A stretch of DNA of 64,000 nt from Quercus robur (lineage: Eukaryota; Streptophyta; Magnoliopsida; Fagales; Fagaceae). The notes under the pieces were generated by a model, which saw nothing but the letters and a program-made list of their open reading frames with translations, made no database searches and was not told the origin of the DNA. Where the stretch lies: assembly GCF_932294415.1 (NCBI RefSeq), contig NC_065535.1, forward strand, positions 93,884,862-93,948,861. Direction: 5' to 3'. Shown here piece by piece: positions 49,563-61,540 of the stretch. The number at the start of each line of letters is the position of its first letter. The first letter of the stretch is position 1. A program made the position numbers and the translations under genes.

Positions 49563-50416
49563 GTAATAACTTAAGAATTAATTAATTATCACATACAAGA
49601 TATTTAAAGCCAAGATTGAGGTATTGGGTTTTCTCCAATGTCATATTTCTAAAAGAGGGGATCCATAATATCTAATTCTACCAAGGATGTAATAGATGAA
49701 TGCACAGTCTATTCCTCATTTTTACTTGAGGTTTCTAACGATAGGACATCTAGATGGAAATAATCTAGTAAAACCAGACTTGCAAATGTTATTATACCTG
49801 AATCAACAATTCATTTAAGGTTTTAGAATTGGGATAAATGAAAAATAAAAAATATTAACATAAAGAGTACAAAGTAATAGCTATTCGTTCATCAAAAAGA
49901 AAAAAAGTAATAGCAATTCGACTACTCTATAATTTGTCTTTCTACTCCAATTGGTGACTTCACAAGTTATGGATTAATAAAAGCCTACAAAACTCTGAAT
50001 GCATAGTATAAATTCAAGTAAAGTAATCCAAGATATCAAAGCTAAAATCTAAGATCCCATAAAAAATAAAGCTGAAATTCAAGATAATGCTAAAACCAAA
50101 GCAACACATATCCAAACTCATAACATATACCTAAATGGCTAGAACCTCTCTATCTTAGTCTTCATTTCAACTCATTGATGTTGTTAAACTCATTCACTGG
50201 AAGACGATTGATGAGATTTGGAATGATACTCTTGAGATCAATGAGAATGATATTCAAATATTTCCTTTTGGAAAGAATTGATTCGACCCTATAAGCGGGC
50301 CCAGCACCTCATAGCGTAAAGTTGGCAGAGTACGCTTAACAACTGGAATAGAAATCATTGCTTACCCTGCAATTGAGAAGAAACAGTTTGCACATTGCTG
50401 TCCATAGGCGACACTA

Positions 50417-51428
50417 TCATTTTCCAAAACCCCATCCAAGTTGCCAGTTACCATAATAATGGGCATGCCCATGCAGCATTGAAGGAAAAGCATAGAATCC
50501 AGGAGGAGGAAGCAATGTTTCTGAGGAAGACAGTCTCCTTGAAATTGATGAAGAACAATCAAGACGGATTTTTGTAGATGTCAAACATTCAGTTTCAATG
50601 ACGAAAGGTTGGTTCAGTAGCATCTCAGCAGTCCACCTCTTTCTAGGATCTCTTACAAAACACTTCCCCAAGAAATCTTTCATAAGTTCTGACATAGTTT
50701 CGGGTATTTTTGGTGGCTCCTTTCCAAAAACACTTCCTCAATCTTCTAGACCTGTACAATTCCATAATTGCTTTCCAGTAATCATCTCAATGACTGTACA
50801 TCCTAAAGACCATATATCAAAGGAGCTTCAATTTCACCTAATGCAACAGATTCTGGAGACATATATATATAGGAGTTCCCTGAAAGCAAAGCTTTCTCTT
50901 CACAAAATCATTCTCCTCTCTCGGAATTTTCAATATTCCAAAATCAGCCATCTTAACAGCGATGCCTCTACCATCTTTAGAACGAAAAACAAGAATATTT
51001 GCTGGCTTCAGGTCGCAATGTACGTAACCTTTTTCATGAATGCAGCGAAGCCCTTTAACAATCATCCGAGTATACCTTTGCACATCGTATTCCACTAATT
51101 TTCCTCCAGTTTTCTTGATTAAATCTTCAAGGGTGCCTCCTGATGCATACTCTAGCTGCAAGTTATAGAACCCTACGCCACTTTCAACACTCAAATCGTT
51201 TCCAAAATAATGAACATTAATCTCAGGGCAGTCAACCAAGTCTTGTAAGAATTTGGCCTCATTTTGAAGCGATAAAGATTTTTGAAAAACCGCTGACTTG
51301 ATAGCTATCAGGCCAGAAAAAGGAGAGGAGAAAGCGGAACCGACTCGGTTTGTAATTGCTAAATAAACAGTTCCGTAGGATCCTTTTCCAAGAACTTGAA
51401 TTTTTGACCACTTCATGTCATGTGCCAT
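50417..51428 (-). pseudogene. MAPKKK-like protein kinase, copy 3, multiply damaged
   Basis: The ATG is at 51426-51428. The first ~195 codons read well, with the Gly-rich loop, Lys44, HCDLKPAN and DFG present, and one extra codon (Asn) after PEI. Then, relative to copy 2, there is a 2-bp gain in the AT run at about 50861-50870 and a 1-bp loss near 50818. A replaced patch at about 50732-50743 is 6 bp shorter than copy 2, and a 3-bp loss near the C-terminus follows. DFGIL replaces DFGIS. The protein would end early inside the activation segment, so it is not a functional kinase. Confidence 0.9.
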
Positions 51429-52205
51429 ATTGAATTGATAAAGAAACTTCTGAATGAAAGGGGTCTTGTTTTTCTTTGAAGTATGAGATAAGTATTTGTG
51501 AGGCACGAACACAATGAATTTTTTTCTTTTTCTTTGAAGTAATTGTGAGGTTATTGAGGATTGATTTATCTTGAAAGAGCTTTTTGTTAATATATAAGTG
51601 TGTGAGGTCGGTCATTTGTGAGGTCGGTCAAGATGACTGTCTGGCCTTTGGATTTTAAGATAGGTAATTTTCTCTTAAAAGTTTTTTTTTTTTTTTGGAA
51701 GCTTTTATGGAACCTCACTATACTTATAGTCATATGACATCTTTAATGAGCCATGCGACTTATTTAAATTAATTGCTAACCAATGAACAAGATAGTTAGT
51801 AAATGTTAATTAAAAAAAACATAAATAAAAAATATTAAAGAAATAATATTAAAAACAAAAGTAATTATGAAAAACAAAAGTAATTACGAAGATAAATTCA
51901 CGTAAAAGATACCTTGAAACTTGAGGATGAAGAATTTGTAGAAACAAATGAAATCGCATATAGGGTGTATATATATCATACTAGGTCAGTTTGGTTTGAA
52001 GTTGTCCAGCCAGCAAGTTGCTGAATAGTAGTTGGTTTGTCGTTTAAAAAGTTTTCTAGGTTGCTGAGTAATATACTTGGTTTAAAACTCTCCGATCATA
52101 GTAGTATTTAAAACTCTACTTTGACATAATAAATAAATAAATTAAAAGTGATGTGAAAAATTGTGAGGCTAACAAAGTTTATGTGGCAAAATATTAAAAA
52201 GTCAA

Positions 52206-52400
52206 TTAATAATCAAACATCGTCACACGTCTTCTATTATTAATAAAGCGCAAATAATCAACCACAGTGGCCCCTTTATCCGGAGCAATGCTATACAGAA
52301 TGGGGAAAGCATCCTTTACAACTCTATTCCCCACTCCATCAAAAGATGGTAAACCGAACGAAATTTTGAAAGAGGAAAAGCTAGTAAAGACCATTATCAA
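52206..52400 (-). mobile_element. LINE ORF2 fragment (C-terminal region)
   Basis: On the - strand about 60 codons read like the region after the reverse transcriptase of plant LINEs (GNRVVKDAFPILYSIAPDKG, that is, the FW-x-D-x-W..L-K-x-x-F-P-x-L-x-x-I region). It is bounded on both sides by unrelated text. A shorter trace remains in copy 2 at about 42100-42160. Confidence 0.5.
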
Positions 52401-53190
52401 TGATGTTAGATGGAGATATATATGTAGATTTGTATTCCATCTAAGGTTTCTGTTATGGACAGGATTCTATGTCATCAGTTAAGGATTCGAATTTAAGCCT
52501 TGCAGGTTGGCTATGTTAGCCTAGGTAGGTTAGGTTGCTCAATCAATTGTCTGGCCTGCTGAATCTATGCTGATCCTGAATCTGCTGAGAAGTTTGTTGT
52601 GCACTGTGAGAGAGCTATGATTAATGAAAGTTTATGCATGGAATTTGTTGCCTTGAAATAGATGAGAGAAGTAGATTGTAACGTTTTGTTTTCTTTGTTC
52701 ACAGCTATTGCTGCTAGTTACAGTGTTTTGAACTCTATTGTAATTGTTTTGTTGCTTTAACAATAACTTACTCTTTCATTCAAAAAAGAATAAAAAGTAA
52801 AGGAAACCTACCAAACACCATGTCGATTATAATAGTTCCACATATATTTAAATATTTTGCTTACTTTAAATCACGATTGCAAAACATCTTCCAATATTAA
52901 ACTTATTCCACTCTGATCTTCTCAACGGAAGCCATCTTGTTGGAAAAGACATAACAACAAAAGATTTAGTTCTAACCCACAATGTTAAGCCCTGTGTAAT
53001 TAAAAACTCTGATACTCTCTTACTCTATCCATGTGCTCTCATTTTCCATTCCATCGTACATGTCCTTCACATTGAACCCATTTCAATTTTGAAAAAGGAA
53101 GTGACAATATGGGCTAGTGTTCACGGGCAAACTTACTAAATTAATTATATTGATAATGAAGTGAAAAAGAAAAGAAAGTTTACAATATGG

Positions 53191-53233
53191 AGTAGGGGGG
53201 GTGGGGAGTGCCCCCCCCCCCCCCCCCCTACTC
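53191..53233. repeat. G-run/C-run hairpin, copy 3
   Basis: GAGTAGGGGGGGTGGGGAG followed by a C run and CTACTCC; the halves are complementary. It is the homologue of 42559-42593. Confidence 0.8.
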
Positions 53234-53293
53234 CTAAAAAGCCATTTATACACTTCTACTAGTGTAGTTCTTTGCCCTTCTTGACGTTAGAAT

Positions 53294-53484
53294 TAGCGGT
53301 GTCCATGAGTTGGTTCAGGTTGGGTTTGTGCCCAACCTGCAACCAACCTGACCAAATCGAGTGGAGATTTTCTAGACACGCCACCGACTGGTGAAGGAGT
53401 TGGGTCAAACTGGTTGGGTCTGCGTAGGATGGCAGTTGGTCTCGGTTGGAGTTAGGGAGGAGGAGATCTGGCCAAAACTCCAAC
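53294..53484. mobile_element. Left half of the hAT-type MITE, copy 3
   Basis: After GTTAGAAT (target copy) the TAGCGGTGTCCA end and about 190 bp match 42655-42845. The right half is gone; the homology stops just before the palindrome begins. Confidence 0.75.
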
Positions 53485-54546
53485 TAAGATCAACCGCCAT
53501 CCTACGTTTTCTTAGGATGCATCCTACTTTATTAGATCAATCTATTTGAAGCTAGATGACCAATTTTAATTGGCCCATAATTAAGAGTGATGTCAATGGT
53601 GGTCTCATGTAAAAATGAGGTACTAATTACAATATACCATCTCATTTGTTGTGAAAAAGGTTGTCAACAAATTTTGTTGTGTATGTAGCATTTACAAATT
53701 ACATAGTAAATGATTTTCAATTTGGTCATATAGCTTTCTTGTAGATGATTATATAGTTAACCCATTTGTCACAGATGCAACAATTTTCTATAAATGATTG
53801 TATTTGTTTTGTGCATATGTCTTATTCCTTTATCCTTTAACCACTAATAGTTAATCAGTAGTTATGTATGCTTTCGGACAAAAATAAAGATTTATGAATT
53901 TCTGCAAAGAAGGGCTAACTTCCTATATCAAACTTCTTACAAAATGAAAAGCTGCTAAAATAGGCAAACATAACTTTCCTTGAGTTGACCCCTCTTGCTT
54001 GCTTCTAGTTCTAGTACTATGGAGAAATAAATCTTGATTGAACTTGTATTTGCCCAATGAATACAATATGCTTGTGGCAAAACTTTATATGGGTTTGATG
54101 TTCTGGTAGAGCTTTACTTCTTTCCACATTAGCATAGCCATCTAGTGCTATTTGAAATTCAAATCGTCATTAAATGCATCCATACATATGTATGAGGCTA
54201 CAAGCTAGTATTGTTTTTAAAAATAAGCTGTTTAAACATTAAAGGCACCCAAAACAAATATAAGTGGTCACTAGAACTTTAATTAGGAAAGGTTTAAGCT
54301 TTAAATGCAAGTGATTATGATATGATGAGTTATGCCTAACCTTTAGCAATCATTTATAAAATTCTTATAAAATTATATCATAAATTAAAGAAAATAATGT
54401 TAGAATTTCAAGCCTTAGTAATGAGTCCAATAGGTCAAACATAGCTATTATATATATATATATATATATTTTTTAAAGGCAAAGATCAAATGGGTATGTC
54501 TCAATGTCCACTGAATTAAATTATCCTTTGTTTGGAGCCTACAAAG

Positions 54547-55738
54547 CAGTGGCGGAGATAGGAATTTTTTTCGGGGGGGCCAAACTCTTAACTTTTAAAA
54601 AAAAAAGTTAAGTGACTAAAAAAATTCTTTGTTTTGTAAATTAAATCTAACTCAACAAAGTTCTTCCTTACACTCTTTCATGGAATTGAAATCATTTACA
54701 AATAATTGATTCTGAACTAAATTTTTAACCATCACTTTTTCTCTATATATAGTTAAACAATCACTCAAGAATTCATTCAACTTTGAATTTTGGAATGTTT
54801 TTTCTTTTAAAATATGCAATTGATTTCTCCATGAATTATTCACTATTTGAAAACTTGAACAAGTATAAAAAGTCTATAATCATAATACCGAGACTAGAAT
54901 TGATAGAGTAAACAAATATATAACAATAATTTAATTTAACCACTCAAGTAACTAAATATCAATTAAATAAAAAATTAACAAAAATTACTACTATCAAATT
55001 ATAATAAATTACTACAGTTGCCTAGTAGAAAACCACAAACTCAATAAGCCTATAAAAATAAACTAATGCCTAGTCTAGTCTAACTTTACACTACTTTGCT
55101 TTAGTAAAACGTCCAAGTACACTCAAGTTGCAGAATTTATTTCACAATAAAACCATATAAAATAAAGTCTACTTCGCTTGTTTCAACTTTCAAACTGAAA
55201 GTTGCAGAAAATATATTTCACTCCTGAAAAAAAGTTACAGAACAGAGAGAGAGAGAGGCATACACATTGACACCGGAGATAGATCAAGGTGGCAGCGGCG
55301 GTGGCGGCAAAAGTGGCATTAGTTGGTAAGTGAATGGGGGCTGATTCGTTGTTGGCAATTGTATATATGTTGTGAAGTTTGAATCTTTGGGGTTTTGAAG
55401 CTTGGGTTTTGTTTGGGAAGTATGATGTTAAAAACTTCAAATTTATTTCTATTTATTTGGATTTTGGAGTCTTGATTTAAATATTTAATTACGACTAGGA
55501 ATCCTGATTATGAAGGAATTTAAGTGTGTGTATGTTTTTTTTTTTTTTTGTTTATGGGCTAGATAACGGGCTGGATTAGGACTGAAATAAGTACATATAT
55601 TTTGTGTCAAAATCTAAAGGGGGCCGGTGATTGAATTTGTTAAGATGATTTCTTTCTTTAGCACTATTAAGCCTATTATTAAGGGAATTTTCCAAAAGTG
55701 AGGGGGGCCGGCCAAGGCCCCCCATAGCTTCGCCTGTG
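54547..55738. mobile_element. hAT-type non-autonomous element, 1.19 kb, in left arm
   Basis: Ends CAGTGGCGGAGATAGG and ..AGCTTCGCCTGTG (reverse complement CACAGGCGAAGCT), both followed inward by G-rich text. An 8-bp duplication flanks it: CTACAAAG (54539-54546) and CTACAAAA (55739-55746). The interior is AT-rich with no transposase I can recognise. The right arm of the palindrome lacks it. Confidence 0.8.
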
Positions 55739-58700
55739 CTACAAAATTTACGATAGGCAGTTGTGACCATATGGAAAAAAAGCAATTGTGTTGAGATTCT
55801 GCAAGTATAAATCCCTCCACGAGAATCAGATGTGGTCAAAGCACAAGTTGTGAGGATGGTTATTGAATTGGCGACCCAGTTGAATTTTGAAAAGGTGAGC
55901 ATTGAAGAGTAGTGCTGCCTAGATCATTAAGATACTTAAAAACCTTAAACCTTAAAAAGAAAATATAAAGTAAAAAAATTAACCATTCAAGGGTTTGGGT
56001 TAATAACATATTGTAATTATCATTCAAAAAAAAATCTAATTATAGATAAGGGTTTGATTAACGGGCACTATTAGGACATTTGTTAATAAACAATTTTAGG
56101 AAAATTTTATACTATTTTATGGGAAATATAAAAAATTCTATATAAAAAAAACTAGTTACTTTTTTATTTTTTCATAAAATGTTTCTAAAAATATTTTTTA
56201 AAACAATGTTTTTAAGGCATTTGTTAACTATTCCCAATAAATAAACAAGCAGGAGCAGTGCGAATAAAGTTTTTAGCACCAAAGACATATAAAAATGACA
56301 ATAGAGTATTGAAGATGAATTTTCACTCATTACTAATACTAATAAAAGAGTTATTTGTCCATAACTTAGGACAAAAGTTAACACCATTTTAAACAACACT
56401 CTATATAATATTACTGTCTTAAATCATAATATGAACATATACATAATAATTGTTATGTTTATTCTTGATTTTTTTCCCAAAATATATCAAAGTCAAATAT
56501 TTTATGTTCCTTATGTTTACACATGATAAAATTTTATTTTCATTCTCACAAAATTCAGCTAGAATAAAATTTTCAATAAAAAAATGATAATAATCATAAA
56601 TAAGTTATTAAATTTTAGGGAACAATAGTGTATATTAGCCTAAATGAAAGTATCACAATTCTAAATAAATAAGTAAAAATATCTTTTACTTTTGTGTGGG
56701 TCACAAACTAGTTAATTAATAAAAGATAGTTTTTCAAAAGAAACTTACCTCAAACATCTTGAGAAAAAATATTAACTGGGCAACAACTTGCAAGGCAACA
56801 AATTCTAAAATAAGGTGCCAGCCAATCTACCTCAAAATATTAGTCTCATTCCTTTGTCTTCCAGTACAATTTTTTTAGCACTTCATGGGGTCATCCTATG
56901 AGTTACTCATATCCTCTCTAATGACACAATAAGACTCCTAACTTGAGGTAGGTTGGCTAGCGCCTCATTTTAGGATTTGTTGTCTTGTAGTTGTTACCCA
57001 ACTAATATTGTTTCTTAAGATGTTTGAGGTAAGTTTCTTTTGAGAAACTATCTTTTATTAATTAACTAGTATGTAACTCACACAAAAGTAAAATATACTT
57101 TTATTTATTTATTTAGAATCGTGGTACTTTCATTTAGGCTAATATATGCTATTAGTCCCTAAAATTTATTAACTTGTTTAAGATTATTATATTTTTTTAT
57201 TGAAAAAATTATTCTTGCTGAATTTTGTGAGAATGAAAATAAAATTTATCATGTATAAACATAAGGAACATAAAATATTTGACTCTGATATATTTTGGAA
57301 AAAAATCAAGAATAAACATAACAATAATTATATGTTCATATTATGATTTAATACAGTAATATTATATAGAGTGTTGTTTAGGATACTATTAAATTTTGTC
57401 CTAATTTATGGACAAAATAACTCTTTTATTAGTATTAGTAATGAGTGAAAATTCATCTTCAACATCCTATTGTCATTTTGATATGTTTTTGGTGTTAAAA
57501 ACTTTATTCATGCTACTCTTGCTTGTTTATTTATTGGGAATAGTTAACGGGATGCCTTAAGGACATTGCTTTAAAAAATATTTTTAGAAATTTTTTATGG
57601 AAAAAGAAAAAAGCAGCTGATTTTTTATAGAATTTTTTATATTTCTCATAAAAATAGAATCAAAACTTTCCTAAAATTGTTTATTAACAAATTTTCTAAG
57701 GGAGTCCGTTAATCTAGCCCTTATCTATATTTAGAAATTGAATCTCTTGAATAGTTAATTTTTTTACTTTATATTTTCTTTTTAAGGTTTAGGATTTTTA
57801 AGTATCTTAATGATCTAGGCAGCATCACTCTTCAATGCTCACCTTTTCAAAATTCATTTGGGTCGCCACTAGCCAATTCAATAGCCTTCCTCACAAGTTG
57901 TGCTTTGACCAAATTTGATTCTCGTAGAGAGATTTATAACTACGAAATCTCATCACAAATGCTTGTTTTCCAAATGGTCACAAGATGCCACAATCACAAC
58001 TGCCTTCCCATCTTTCGGCCAAGTAGCGTCCACATTCACTTTAATCTATGTTTAACCTATTGGACTCATCAATAAGGCTTGAAACTTTAACATTATTTTC
58101 TTTAATTTATGATATAATTTTATAAGAATTTTATGAATGATTGTTAGAGGTTAGGCACAACTGATCATGTCATAATCACTTGCATTTGAAGCTTAAACAT
58201 TTCCTAATTAAATGTCTAGTGGCCATTTATATTTGTTTTTGGTGCCTTTAAAGTTTAAACTATTTATTTTGAAAACAATTCTAGTTTGTAGCCTTATGTA
58301 TGCATATGTATGGATGCATTTAATGACGAGTATCCTTGTGCTTATGCCCAACCATTTGAATTTCAAATAGCACTAGATGGCTACACTAATGTGGAAAGAA
58401 GTAAAGCTCTACTAGTACATTGAACCCATATAGAGTTTTACCATGAGCATATTGTATTCATTGGGTGAATATAGGTTCGATCAAGATTTGTTTCTCCATA
58501 GTACTGGAACCAGAAGCAAGCAAGAGGGATCAACTCAGGGAAAGTTAAGATTACCTATTTTAGCTGTTTTTCAGAAGTTTGATGTAGGAAATTAACCCCT
58601 CTTTCCAGAAAATCATAAATCTTTCTTTTTTTCTAAAAGCATACATAACTCTTGATTAACTATTAGCAGTTAAAGGATAAAAGAATAAGACATATGTATG

Positions 58701-58807
58701 AAACAAATATAATCGCCTACAAAAAAATGTTTGATATGTGACAAATGGTTAACTATTTAATCATCTACAAAAAAATACTATATGACCAAATTGACAATCA
58801 TTTACGG

Positions 58808-59052
58808 CAGTGGCAGGTCCTGAAATCTTTTTTAAGGGAGTCATTTAGAAACTTAAATTAAACACAATTTAATAAATAAATAAATAAAACTTGAATATAG
58901 TGAGTTATCGACCAAAAAAAAAAAGTCGTAAATACATAAAATGTTACAATTTCCTTCTATGAGTTTTCATATTTTGAAATCATTACATGATAGTTTATTA
59001 TCAATTGTTATTATCTATTGAATCCTCTGAAATACATCTAGCGCCATCCATG
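58808..59052. mobile_element. Small hAT-like insert in right arm
   Basis: Begins CAGTGGCAGG and ends GCCATCCATG, flanked by ATTTACGG (58800-58807) and ATTTACAG (59053-59060). The left arm reads through this point without it (near 53700). Its terminal repeats match only partly, so the family assignment is moderate. Confidence 0.6.
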
Positions 59053-59289
59053 ATTTACAGTGATATATGCAAATGCTACATACACAAAACATTTTGTTGA
59101 CAGCCTTTTTCACAACATATGAGATGATAGATTGTAATTAGTACATCACTTTTACATGAGACCACCATTGACATCGCTTTTGTCATACATCAATCACAAT
59201 TTGTCACCTTATTTAATTGTGGGCCAATCAAAATTGACCACCTATCTTCAAATTGATTGATCTAATAAAGTAGGATGCATCCTAAGAAA

Positions 59290-61153
59290 CTGTTATAAAC
59301 AGAGGCAGCCCTAACTCATTCAAATGAGATAAACAACATAAAATTGAGCCTAATCTTAGGTGGGTAATTTTAAATTATCCATATTTAATATTTATGAATA
59401 ATTATAAAATTACCATTTGTAGAAAATTAACTGATACTCTTAAGTCTTAACTAGATAAATTTTGAGTTTAAAATCGAGTTATAGCTAAGCGATTAGAAAA
59501 GCGCCAAATTTGTGAAAAAGTTGGACTCAAGATCTAGAGGCGCTCTTCAAATGCCGACTGGGACTTGAATCAATCACCTTAAAAATTCCAAAGTCATCGA
59601 ACTGATCTATTGCTCTCTAATTTCAAATATTATAATTTGTGAAATTGAAATCTAAGCCGATTAGTTTGGAGAGTCCCGGGCTCATCCAAAACTCATCAAA
59701 AGGCCCCCCTTATAAATAGAAGGGGGATTCATAGTTCAAGGTACCGCACTCCCGTAGAGTTCTAGAGGAAGCTTCAAAGCATAGTCATAACTCATAAAGT
59801 AGTTGGTGATCCTTTGTTTAGTGAGTGACCGAGTCTTTAGTTGTAATCTCCTGACTTTTAGCTTGGGAAACTCAATAAACTTGCCAAAATTGTCAAAAAT
59901 ATCCCTTCTATGCAGGTGGTATTGATAAAAGTTTGGAAAGAAAAAAATAAGTGATTTATGAACAATTATAAAATTGTCAAGAGCCAGTTCAACTTAACTG
60001 GTAATTTTTGGTATTTCCAACTAAAATGGTTAGGCCTCAAATCCTCCCACTTTTAACTATTGATGTAAAAAATGAAAAAATACAAAATACAAAATACAAA
60101 ATACAAAACTCTAATGATAGTAAGTTGAATTGCAAATTTTGCTTCAGAATCTAAATCTGTTTTGAGTTATTTAAGGAGTCAAGTGAGGGGTATTAATATA
60201 CATAAACCCACCTCAATTTGATATATAATTTTATCTAAAGATGTACTAAAGGTGTCCATAGTTCATACTTCAAACACGTAACCAGACTGAAATTAATATT
60301 TCTTTAAAAAGATAATATTCACCTCTATTTTTACTCTTTCTAAAAATAATGATACTTGTTAAATAGTTAACATTTACTTAATTCCATATTATCCTGTGTT
60401 ATAAAACTTCTTTACCTTTCTGAGAATCAAAAAAAGAAAAAAGAAAAAAGAATAGGTAAAGAAGTTTTCATTAATAAGAGTAATGTCCCATTAACTTGGC
60501 TGCTTTGTCTTTTCCATAAAGACCAACAGAAACAGAAGATCTCACTAGTAGGCTGAATCTAACAGCCCAAGATTCAATTGTTAAAATATCGTCCTTTCCC
60601 TTTCTTGTGGGACTGAATGAATAGTTGTTAATGAACTTTGCACTTATGAATGGTTGCTAATATAAGCAACATACGCTGCCATCCTGCAATGAACTGTTTT
60701 TGCAACTAACAGTTCTTGATAATCAAGCAAAATCCCTTTTACCACGGGGTTGCAAGGTTCTAATATGAGAAAGAGTGAGAGAGAGAGCCATGCATATGCC
60801 CATAACAGAACTTCCCAACTTAAATTTCAGAAAGAATACCACCGAAGCTTGGAAATGTAAGACTAGAATACACTATATATATAACAAATGTGCACAAAAT
60901 TATGTTGGTCAATGACTTTCGTATGAAGTGGTGAGAAAGAGGATACAATGAAACAGCCGAAAGCATGGCCACTAGAATGGCAAAGAGAAAAAAGAAAAAG
61001 AAAAGAAAAGAAAATTAAATGACCCTTCCCTCTCTGTGTCCAAAAAGAATATGATCGGGAAGTTGGGATAACTTCATAAAGCACAAGTTGCATCAGGAAG
61101 ATCCCTCCCAGGATAAAGTGCGCACAGTTTTTAGGACTGGCAGCAAAGCATAA
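59290..61153. other. Intergenic to NIPA 3' region, no other gene seen
   Basis: 59700-59760 has a CTTATAAATAGAAGGGGG stretch that could be a TATA box, followed by leader-like text, but no gene or element could be tied to it. The last 200-300 bp before 61153 (in NIPA orientation after its stop) are probably its 3' untranslated region. There is a (GA)n tract at 60770-60787. Confidence 0.45.
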
Positions 61154-61540
61154 TCATACTGACGACCTTAAGGATTCCTGCCGCCTAAGAGGGATGCCTT
61201 CACCATTAAGGCCATCCTCTTCTGAGTGCTTGGAAAGTCTCAGGGACATAGACGATGACAAACCTGTACATGATTTGACAATATTATTCGTACATTTGTC
61301 AGAACGGCAAAAATGAATTGAAGGCTTAAAAACCATGAGTGCCTGTGAGATAAGAGTCATAGGACCCTTGTTATAACTTATAACCTATTATTATTCAAAA
61401 TGAAGGGTTCACAAGAACAATATAGAGAGCATACCATCAGACATATCCTTTGTTTTGTGAAGCAGAAAAGTTCCTGAGAGGATAGTCACAAAGCCACATA
61501 TTTCTGTGATTACCTGGGTTGGACTCTGCCTATCCCAGTC
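61154..61540 (-). CDS. NIPA-type magnesium transporter, last two exons only
   Basis: C-terminal part of a DUF803/NIPA membrane protein, a putative Mg2+ transporter. The penultimate exon 61435-61540 encodes DWDRQSPTQVITEICGFVTI and continues into LSGTFLLHKTKDMSDG, the last transmembrane helix and following loop. The last exon 61154-61263 encodes the cytosolic tail GLSSSMSLRLSKHSEEDG..., ending with the family's EGIPLRRQESLR block and stop TGA. The splice borders are CAG|GACTGG, GATG|GTATGC and CAG|GTTTG, and the phases agree. Upstream exons (about 280 residues) are not found up to 64000, so the preceding intron exceeds 2.4 kb or the gene is truncated by insertions. The family assignment is firm; the paralogue is not. 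Confidence 0.88.

Larger units (their letters stand above)
49169..53484. repeat. Segmental duplication, copy 3 (carries kinase pseudogene)
   Basis: Matches copy 2 from about 31508 rightwards and again at 42100-42850, roughly 88-90% identical by eye. It is interrupted on the left by the insert at 49194-49562 and lacks the counterpart of copy 1's right-hand part. It ends at the left border of the large palindrome. Confidence 0.82.
53508..59289. repeat. Large imperfect palindrome (inverted duplication), 5.8 kb
   Basis: The left arm 53508-56860 starts TTTCTTAGGATGCATCC; the right arm 56915-59289 ends GGATGCATCCTAAGAAA. The arms match along their whole length (for example GGTCTCATGTAAAA at 53602 with TTTTACATGAGACC at 59149, and GGTAGAGCTTTACTTCTTTC at 54105 with its complement near 58400). 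Identity is about 80-85% by eye. The spacer is ~55 bp near 56890. The left arm is longer because of the hAT insert at 54547-55738 and extra AT-rich text; the right arm holds a small insert at 58808-59052. No gene was found inside. Confidence 0.9.

Noticed and set aside
59680-59900. TATA-like CTTATAAATAGA with leader-like text, possibly a viral-type or LTR promoter
   Set aside because: No terminal repeat, coding remnant or partner sequence found to support it.
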